The notes under the pieces: model-generated
What the model was told of the DNA's origin: nothing
What the model saw: only the letters and a program-made list of their open reading frames with translations
Databases searched by the model: none
Program-made: the position numbers and the translations under genes
Source of the DNA: JANMCE01 sp031410595
GTDB lineage: Bacteria > Actinomycetota > Acidimicrobiia > Acidimicrobiales > Ilumatobacteraceae
DNA: 64,000 nt
Direction of reading: 5' to 3'
Assembly (NCBI GenBank): GCA_031410595.1
Contig: JANNZM010000053.1
Location: 62,001 to 126,000 of the forward strand
Part shown: in pieces, positions 58,064 through 64,000 of the stretch
Layout of the letters: each line of letters opens with the position of its first letter
How positions within the stretch are numbered: the stretch's first letter is position 1

Positions 58064-59929
58064 TCATGACCCCGCGACGAGGCGGGGGTACTGCAGCCTG
58101 TTGGCCGGGCTGTAGGTGGCGGCGGGCTTGCGGGTAGCGGCAACAAGGCGGGCATTGATATCGCTGCCAGGCGTCAGCAGATCGACCAAATCGGAGTAGT
58201 CGAGGTCGGGCACGGCCACATGGGTGATGAGGGGGTGGAAAGGCTGCGAGCCAACCTCGTCGGGGCCGATCAGCACTTCGTGCATCTTCTCGCCCGGGCG
58301 CAGGCCCGTGATGACGATTTCGAGCGGCGGATGGGCCTTGCGGGCAAACTGCTCGGCGATGCTCAGAATGCGCATCGGGCTGCCCATGTCGAGGATGAGG
58401 ACCTCACCATTGCGACCGACCACGGAGGCCTGAATGGTGAGCTGCACCGCTTCGGAGATGGTCATGAAGTAGCGGGTGACATCGGCGTGGGTGACGGTGA
58501 TGGGGCCACCGCGCTCGACTTGACCCTGGAACGTTTCCATCATGGAGCCTCGACTGCCCAAGACATTGCCGAACCGCACACTGATGAAGCGACCCTCGGC
58601 CGTGGTTGCCGCCACCGTGGCGGTCAGACGCTCGGCGAGGCGCTTTGTGCACCCGAGCACGTTGATCGGGTCGGCGGCCTTGTCGGTGGAGATGTTGACG
58701 AAGGCTTCGACACCGTTGGCCAGCGCAGCGTCGAGCACGTTGAGCGTGCCGTAGACGTTGGTCTTGACGCCTTCGATCGGGTGCAGCTCCAGGAGCGGCA
58801 CGTGCTTCAGCGCGGCAGCATGGAACACGACCTCGGGCTTGAATTGGTTGAACACGTCGAACATGCGGTCGCGATCGCGGATGTCGGCCACAACCAGCGA
58901 CGGTGAGCTGAGGCCCGATGTGCCGTCGAGCGAGAGCTGCATGCCATGGAGGCCCGATTCGTCACGATCAAGCTTGACCAACTCCGCCGGTCCGAGCCGA
59001 GCAATCTGTCGGCAGAGTTCGGAACCGATCGAGCCGCCGGCGCCGGTGACCAGCACGGTCTTGCCGCGGATGTGGCTGGCGATGGCGACAAGATCCAGAT
59101 CGATCTTGCGGCGCCCGAGCACGTCCTCAACCGACACCGGTTCGATCTGACCGACGCTGATTCGCCCTGCCAGTTCGGCCAGACGGGGCAGCGTACGAAT
59201 GTCATCGCAGTAGGGCTGAGCCAGTTCCCAGATTTCGCGGAGTAGCGTTTCGGGGGCGCTGGGGATGGCGAGAATCAGCGTGTCGGCGTCGTACTGGGTG
59301 AAGACGGTCGGGAACAAGTCACGACCACCTACCACTCGAAGGCCGTGTACCCGGTGCCGCAACTGCGAAGGAGAGTCGTCAAGGACGGCGACCGGAATGT
59401 AGATGCTCTCAGGGTCGGTCATCATGGCTCGAATGATGTGCTCGCCGGCCTCACCGGCACCGAACACGATGACGCGACGCTGGGCGTCCTTCGGACGAAG
59501 TCGCTCGGCGCGCCAGGCCCGGTAGGTACCGCGCCAGATACTCCCGAGCAGAATGGCCATCGGCATGGTGACGAGACCGAGTTTCCAGCTGGCCCTGCTG
59601 CTGATGATGTCGATTGCCAGGTTCACACCGAGTGTGGAGAGGGCGAAGATGACGACGAGACGGGTGATCTCGAAATAGCTGCCAACCCGCTCACGACCGA
59701 GGTAGGTGCCGAACAGTACGCTGAGCAGTACGTGAACGATGCTGCCGACCACGATGGCCGAAGCAACGGCAGTGGCCGTCGAGCCGAGCACGTATGCGCT
59801 AACACCAACGGCGGCGCTCAGCGCTGCTACGTCGAGGATGGCCTGCACCGCGCTGCGGTGTGGGGCGAGGAGGGCGAACACCCTGTCCTCGAACCTTTGT
59901 TGAAAATCGTCTCGCCCGATTTTTGACAC
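58064..59929 (-). CDS. FlaA1/CapD-type membrane nucleotide-sugar 4,6-dehydratase
   Basis: A 621-residue protein. Four N-terminal transmembrane helices (about residues 20-130) and a first Rossmann domain (VIVFGAGEAGEHIIRAMM) precede the SDR dehydratase domain: VLVTGAGGSIGSELCRQIAR, then AALKHVPLLE, and FVNISTDKAADP with the DK pair that replaces YxxxK in this family. It would make a UDP-4-keto-6-deoxy sugar for the DegT enzyme. The GTG at 59929 is preferred (GGAGG 4 nt upstream); the longer ATG frame adds unconserved residues. Confidence 0.92.
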   Translation of the reverse strand: MSKIGRDDFQQRFEDRVFALLAPHRSAVQAILDVAALSAAVGVSAYVLGSTATAVASAIVVGSIVHVLLSVLFGTYLGRERVGSYFEITRLVVIFALSTLGVNLAIDIISSRASWKLGLVTMPMAILLGSIWRGTYRAWRAERLRPKDAQRRVIVFGAGEAGEHIIRAMMTDPESIYIPVAVLDDSPSQLRHRVHGLRVVGGRDLFPTVFTQYDADTLILAIPSAPETLLREIWELAQPYCDDIRTLPRLAELAGRISVGQIEPVSVEDVLGRRKIDLDLVAIASHIRGKTVLVTGAGGSIGSELCRQIARLGPAELVKLDRDESGLHGMQLSLDGTSGLSSPSLVVADIRDRDRMFDVFNQFKPEVVFHAAALKHVPLLELHPIEGVKTNVYGTLNVLDAALANGVEAFVNISTDKAADPINVLGCTKRLAERLTATVAATTAEGRFISVRFGNVLGSRGSMMETFQGQVERGGPITVTHADVTRYFMTISEAVQLTIQASVVGRNGEVLILDMGSPMRILSIAEQFARKAHPPLEIVITGLRPGEKMHEVLIGPDEVGSQPFHPLITHVAVPDLDYSDLVDLLTPGSDINARLVAATRKPAATYSPANRLQYPRLVAGS

Positions 59930-60478
59930 GCCGCCTCCAGCTTCTCCCGCGAAGAGACCTTCTCCGCCGTATTCTCCGCACTCAAGAACGTATTTAAATG
60001 AAAGCACCCATTTGGCGGAGCATCCGTAGGACGATTGACCTTTCTTCACGAAGAACGCACACGGCAGTGATGCAAGGTAGATGAGGATATGCGTTTCGGC
60101 GGTTCACCCACCGCGGAGCGTGAAAACTTGCATCAGGACTCCTGAGAACTCCGGGAAAGTCCGGAAGATCGACCACACCGAGTCACGTCGTCGCGGTGAT
60201 CGCCCACGGGCGGCAGGCGCGGAATGAGTGGTAATTGTTTCTCAGTAGGCGGGACAAATGATTCCAATTACCCCAGCCGGTTCTTTGGGTCCAAAGAACT
60301 ATATCGGGTCCCTTTGGAACCTGTGGTGACGCAACAGAGTACAAGCGAGGGCCACCTCTTGGCACCCACGACTCGCTCGCCGAACGGAGGCCGGTGCGAC
60401 GCGGAGCAAAGGCATCCGAATCAGGGATACAGTTCGGGGCGCTCGGGGCAGCCCCGCCCCGTTCTGAAGGAGACGTGC
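59930..60478. other. 549-base intergenic region with a candidate structured RNA and palindromes
   Basis: No convincing gene. At 60069-60076 and 60127-60134, GATGCAAG/CTTGCATC form an 8-bp closing stem around an inner GCGGT/ACCGC hairpin (60099-60114). Then follow a TCAGG/CCTGA hairpin and a TCCGG/CCGGA hairpin up to about 60166. At 60280-60299 a perfect 9-bp-arm palindrome GTTCTTTGG-GT-CCAAAGAAC is followed by a related GGTCCC...GGAACC site (60307-60321). TACAGT (60428-60433) and a CGGGGCG/CGCCCCG stem (60435-60461) precede glgC. An AT-rich TACGTT (59987-59992, minus strand) may serve the dehydratase gene. Confidence 0.5.
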
Positions 60479-61735
60479 ATGATGGCAGCGTTCAAACCGA
60501 GATCGGCCGATCCGAAAGTCTTGGTTATGGTGCTGGCAGGCGGCGAGGGACGCCGACTCCATCCGCTTACTGCCGACCGGGCAAAGCCAGCCGTGCCGTT
60601 CGGTGGGAGCTACCGCATCATCGATTTTGTGCTGTCGAACTTCGCCAACGCCGGGTATCGCAAGATCGTCGTGCTCACCCAGTACAAGAGCCACAGCCTC
60701 GACCGACACATCAGCCAGACGTGGCGCTTCTCCACGCTGCTTGGCAACTACGTAACGCCGGTTCCGGCGCAGATGCGTCGCGGCCCTCGCTGGTTCTCAG
60801 GTTCGGCCGACGCCATCTACCAGAACCTCAATCTCATCAGTGACGAGAACCCTGATGTCGTGTGCGTTTTCGGTGCCGATCACATCTACCACATGGATCC
60901 GCGGCAGATGGTCGACCAACACCTCGACACCGGTGCAGGTGTGACCGTGGCAGCCATTCCGGTACCCATCGACCAGGCACCGCAGTTCGGCATCATCGAG
61001 GCCAACGCCGAAGGCAAGATCACCCGCTTTCTCGAAAAGCCGTCCGATCCACCGTCGATGCACGACGACCCCACCCGCGCGTTGGCGTCAATGGGCAACT
61101 ACGTGTTCTCCACCAAAACACTCGTTGATGTCGTCACCCCCGCTGGTGAGGATCAGGCCAACACCGATGTGGGTGGCGACGTCATCCCGGCGCTTACTGT
61201 GGCAGGTGTTGCCCACATGTACGACTTCTCCACCAACGTCATTCCGGGGCAGGCCGATCATGAGCGCGGCTACTGGCGTGACGTAGGTTCCATCGACGCC
61301 TACTACGACGCCAACATGGATCTGCTGGCGCCGGTACCACTGTTCAGCTTGTACAACCGTGAGTGGCCGATGTACAGCCTTCAACTCCCGCTGCCACCGG
61401 CCAAGCTCTGTTACGGCTCCGATGGTTCGGCCGCCCATGTGTCGAACTCGCTATTGGGATCGGGCACCATCGTGTCCGGGGGCATCGTCGATCGCTCGGT
61501 GATCGCGCCCGACGTGTACATCGACAGCCGAGCCCACGTGACCGATTCCATCCTCATGCCGGGCGTGCGGGTCGGGCCAGGGGCGCGGCTGCATCGCTGC
61601 ATCATGGACAAGAACGTGAGCGTCCCTGCGGGAATGCAGATCGGCATCGATCATCAGGGCGATCGCGATCGGTTCGATGTATCCGACGGTGGCATCGTGG
61701 TGGTCGCGAAGGAGCGATCGTTCGGCCCGAAGTGA
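60479..61735 (+). CDS. glgC: Glucose-1-phosphate adenylyltransferase
   Basis: A 418-residue ADP-glucose pyrophosphorylase, the committed step of glycogen synthesis. It has the nucleotide loop LAGGEGRRLHPLTADRAKPA, the substrate region FGADHIYHMD, FLEKPSDP, and a C-terminal left-handed beta-helix (RSVIAPDVYIDSRAHVTDSI). ATG at 60479 (or 60482) follows GAAGGAG by 7 nt; the frame continues upstream but without conserved sequence. It lies 10 nt before the GlgA-Pgm fusion and surely shares its transcript. Confidence 0.95.
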   Translation: MMAAFKPRSADPKVLVMVLAGGEGRRLHPLTADRAKPAVPFGGSYRIIDFVLSNFANAGYRKIVVLTQYKSHSLDRHISQTWRFSTLLGNYVTPVPAQMRRGPRWFSGSADAIYQNLNLISDENPDVVCVFGADHIYHMDPRQMVDQHLDTGAGVTVAAIPVPIDQAPQFGIIEANAEGKITRFLEKPSDPPSMHDDPTRALASMGNYVFSTKTLVDVVTPAGEDQANTDVGGDVIPALTVAGVAHMYDFSTNVIPGQADHERGYWRDVGSIDAYYDANMDLLAPVPLFSLYNREWPMYSLQLPLPPAKLCYGSDGSAAHVSNSLLGSGTIVSGGIVDRSVIAPDVYIDSRAHVTDSILMPGVRVGPGARLHRCIMDKNVSVPAGMQIGIDHQGDRDRFDVSDGGIVVVAKERSFGPK

Positions 61736-61745
61736 CCACGGCGCC

Positions 61746-64000
61746 GTGAACGTTCTCTTTGTAAGTCCCGAGGTCTATCCACTCGTCAAGACCGGCGGGC
61801 TGGCCGACGTCACTGGCGCCCTGCCGCTTGCTCTGGGGTCTCTCGGTGCCGACGTCCGTGTGCTCGTGCCCGCGTATCGTGGTCTGCTCGATCACCCCGC
61901 GCTCACGAGCGGTCGCGAACTTCTCGCCGACATCCCCGATCTATTCGGTGGCCCAGCTCAAGTGTGGGAGGCCATCTGTAAAACTGGGCTGCGGGTATTT
62001 CTTCTGCACGCTCCCCATTTGTACGACCGTGATGGAGGGCCGTACCTGGACACCTTCGGTCGCGACTGGCCCGACAACGACATGCGCTTCGCCGCGCTCT
62101 CGCTCGTTGGTGCTCGGATTGCGAACGGATTGCTGGGCGAGTGGCGTCCGGCGATCGTGCATGTGCACGACTGGCAGGCGGCGCCGACACTGGCGTATCT
62201 GCACGCGGAACCAGCGCCGGTCAAGACGCTGCTTACCATTCATAACCTGGCCTTTCAGGGCATTTTTGCGGGTGAGCGCTTGAGCGTGCTCGGAATTCCG
62301 GAACGCCTCAACAGTGTGGATGGCATGGAGTACTACGGCCACGTCAGCTTCCTCAAGGCCGGCATCCAATTCGCCGACGCCATCACAACCGTGAGTCCCA
62401 CCTACGCGCAGGAGATCCTGTCACCCGCCGAGGGCATGGGGATGCAGGGGGTGCTTCAAGAGCGTCAAGCTGCTCTCTCAGGGATCGTGAACGGCGTCGA
62501 TGTCCACGTGTGGGATCCTGCAACCGATCCCTTTCTCCCCCACCACTACGACGCCAACGATCTCAGCGGCAAGGCTCTCAACAAGTCCGCGCTGCAACGC
62601 GAGATCGGACTCGAAGAACGAGGTGACCTGCCGCTTTTCGCCGTCGTCAGTCGTTTGTCGGAGCAGAAGGGTCTCGACCTTGTACTGGCCTGTGTGCCGC
62701 AAATCATTCAGAGTGGTCAACTGGTGGTCTTGGGCAGCGGTGACCCGATACTGGAAGCGGCCTACACCGCGGCGGCGGCCGCCCACCCCGGTCGACTCGC
62801 GTTTGTCAGCGGCTTCAATGAAGGTCTGGCCCACCGCATTCAGGCGGCCGCCGACGTGGTGATGGTGCCCTCCCGATTCGAGCCGTGCGGCCTCACACAG
62901 TTGTGCGGCCTGCGCTACGGCACGCTGCCGTTCGTGTCACGTGTGGGCGGTCTGGCCGACACGGTGATCGACGCCAACGAGGTAGCCCTGAGTGACGCCG
63001 TAGCAACTGGCTTTGTATTTGCGCCTGTCACCTCCGAGGCAATGGAACGAGCGCTGCATCGAGTGCTCTCCCTCTGGAAAGACCCGATCGCATGGGCCCG
63101 CACCCGGGAACGCGCGATGGGCCGCGATGTGAGTTGGGACCTGCCGGCCCGCCGCTACCTGGCACTGTACGAATCGCTGGTCCCGGCGTCGGTCATTCAC
63201 CAAGTGTCCACCACACCCTTTACCGGTCAGCGCCCCGGCACGTCCGGCCTTCGCAAGAAGGTGACCGTCTTCCAGCAACCGCACTACCTGGAGAATTTCG
63301 TCGCTTCGATCTTTTCCTCCCTGGAAGACTTCGAAGGTCAGACGCTGGTCGTCGGTGGCGACGGCCGTTTCCACAACGACGTTGCCACACAGACCATCAT
63401 CAAGATGGCTGCGGCCGCCGGGTTTGGTCGCGTCCTCGTCGGTCAGCACGGCTTGGCTTCCACGCCTGCCGTGTCGGCAGTCATCCGCAAACACGGGGCG
63501 TTCGGCGGCATCATCCTTTCGGCCAGCCACAATGAGGGTGGCCCGCACGGCGACTTCGGTATCAAGTACAACACCGCCAATGGCGGCCCGGCCCTGGAAG
63601 CGCTTACCGAGGCCATCTACGCCGCCAGCCAGACCATCACGTCGTACGACATTGCAGAGACACCCGATGTCGACCTGTCAACGGTCGGCACCACTGTTGT
63701 CGGCACCACCGTGGTCGACATCATTGACTCGGTCGCCGACTGGGCCGACCTCATGGAAACACTGTTTGACTTTCCGGCTATCGCGTCGCTGTTTACGTCC
63801 GGCTTCCGGCTTTACATGGACTCGATGAGCGCCGTAACCGGACCGTACGCCCGTGCACTTTTCGAGGAGCGCTTGGGTGCTCCTGCAGGCACCGTCGTGA
63901 ACGGTGATCCACTCCCGGACTTTGGTGGGCATCATCCCGACCCCAATCCCGTCCACGCATCCGCAGTTGTCGATGCGCTCTCAAGCACGAACGCTCCCGA
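61746..64000 (+). CDS. Glycogen synthase fused to phosphoglucomutase (C-terminus beyond the window)
   Basis: One frame stays open for 751 codons from a GTG at 61746 to the right edge. Residues 1-477 are a GT5 glycogen synthase: VSPEVYPLVKTGGLADVTGA (ADP-glucose-binding KTGG), HVHDWQAAP, LLTIHNLAFQG and PSRFEPCGLTQLCGLRYG. After a linker of about 10 residues, residues from 487 on match the N-terminus of alpha-PGM1: RPGTSGLRKKVTVFQQPHYL, then ILSASHNEGGPHGDFGIKYN with phosphoserine Ser594. The metal loop and later domains lie outside. An internal GTG at 63204 could allow a separate PGM, but no stop splits the frame. Confidence 0.92.
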   Translation, partial: MNVLFVSPEVYPLVKTGGLADVTGALPLALGSLGADVRVLVPAYRGLLDHPALTSGRELLADIPDLFGGPAQVWEAICKTGLRVFLLHAPHLYDRDGGPYLDTFGRDWPDNDMRFAALSLVGARIANGLLGEWRPAIVHVHDWQAAPTLAYLHAEPAPVKTLLTIHNLAFQGIFAGERLSVLGIPERLNSVDGMEYYGHVSFLKAGIQFADAITTVSPTYAQEILSPAEGMGMQGVLQERQAALSGIVNGVDVHVWDPATDPFLPHHYDANDLSGKALNKSALQREIGLEERGDLPLFAVVSRLSEQKGLDLVLACVPQIIQSGQLVVLGSGDPILEAAYTAAAAAHPGRLAFVSGFNEGLAHRIQAAADVVMVPSRFEPCGLTQLCGLRYGTLPFVSRVGGLADTVIDANEVALSDAVATGFVFAPVTSEAMERALHRVLSLWKDPIAWARTRERAMGRDVSWDLPARRYLALYESLVPASVIHQVSTTPFTGQRPGTSGLRKKVTVFQQPHYLENFVASIFSSLEDFEGQTLVVGGDGRFHNDVATQTIIKMAAAAGFGRVLVGQHGLASTPAVSAVIRKHGAFGGIILSASHNEGGPHGDFGIKYNTANGGPALEALTEAIYAASQTITSYDIAETPDVDLSTVGTTVVGTTVVDIIDSVADWADLMETLFDFPAIASLFTSGFRLYMDSMSAVTGPYARALFEERLGAPAGTVVNGDPLPDFGGHHPDPNPVHASAVVDALSSTNAP

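Noticed and set aside
60224..60478. N-terminal extension of glgC by 85 codons
   Set aside because: The extension runs over the palindromes, the predicted -10 and the leader hairpin, lacks conserved sequence, and a good Shine-Dalgarno marks the ATG at 60479.

Overview
The window is 64 kb of high-GC chromosomal DNA from an actinomycete. It carries a complete Pup-proteasome locus (Mpa/ARC, Dop, Pup, PrcB, PrcA, PafA), two F420-type (Ddn-family) oxidoreductases, and the gcvH-FHA-MerR-DUF151-MerR block known from Mycobacterium. It also has two exported proteins built from the roughly 130-residue 'RLLDTR...YPCG...ASNLNF..GQT' repeat. I infer class Acidimicrobiia from the repeat proteins, the pafA neighbourhood and the gene mix; no rRNA is present to prove it. 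Almost everything is densely packed housekeeping sequence, with many 1-4 nt start/stop overlaps (ATGA, GTGA, TGATG).

Layout. 0-8.7 kb: fatty-acid desaturase and divergent TetR regulator; ADP-forming acyl-CoA synthetase subunits; PBP4-type carboxypeptidase and a Lon-N-domain protein; four tiny genes ending in a ubiquitin-like sulfur carrier; then TtuA (tRNA 2-thiolation) and TrmI (tRNA m1A58 methylation). 8.7-12 kb: exported repeat protein, Ddn-type enzyme, tandem ferredoxins. 12-25.8 kb: proteasome/pupylation genes, two signal peptidases in the place where pafBC usually lies, GDPD, tatB-tatC-helY and a diacylglycerol-kinase C-domain protein. 25.9-37.7 kb: M20 amidohydrolase, a double-domain ThyX-like protein, LysM-transglycosylase, an acidic DUF4193 protein, enoyl-CoA hydratase, gamma-carbonic-anhydrase-like protein, PrmA, acyltransferase, RlmM-like methyltransferase. 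37.7-40.6 kb: a small accessory patch (AAA/DUF4143 ATPase, truncated YoeB-type toxin, VapBC). 40.6-46.5 kb: second exported repeat protein, DEAD-box helicase, TauD-like dioxygenase divergent from a sphingosine-phosphate-lyase-like enzyme. 46.5-53.5 kb: glycine cleavage system, with a tandem glycine riboswitch before gcvP, and gcvT and gcvH on the other strand with regulators. 53.5-58 kb: CDP-alcohol phosphatidyltransferase, HIT protein, MFS exporter, SRAP peptidase, chorismate mutase and a DegT aminotransferase. 58-64 kb: a FlaA1/CapD-type nucleotide-sugar dehydratase, then glgC and a glycogen synthase gene fused in frame to a phosphoglucomutase that runs off the right edge.

Three things stand out. 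(1) The GlgA-Pgm fusion beside GlgC puts the route from glucose-6-P to glycogen primer extension into two genes. (2) A TtuB-like/TtuA/TrmI operon points to the T-loop tRNA modification known from Thermus, with all three TtuA iron-sulfur cysteines at the Thermus positions. (3) At least 21 genes have a TANNNT hexamer exactly 6-7 nt before the start codon and usually no Shine-Dalgarno. This indicates that leaderless transcription is the norm here, and I used it to choose several starts.
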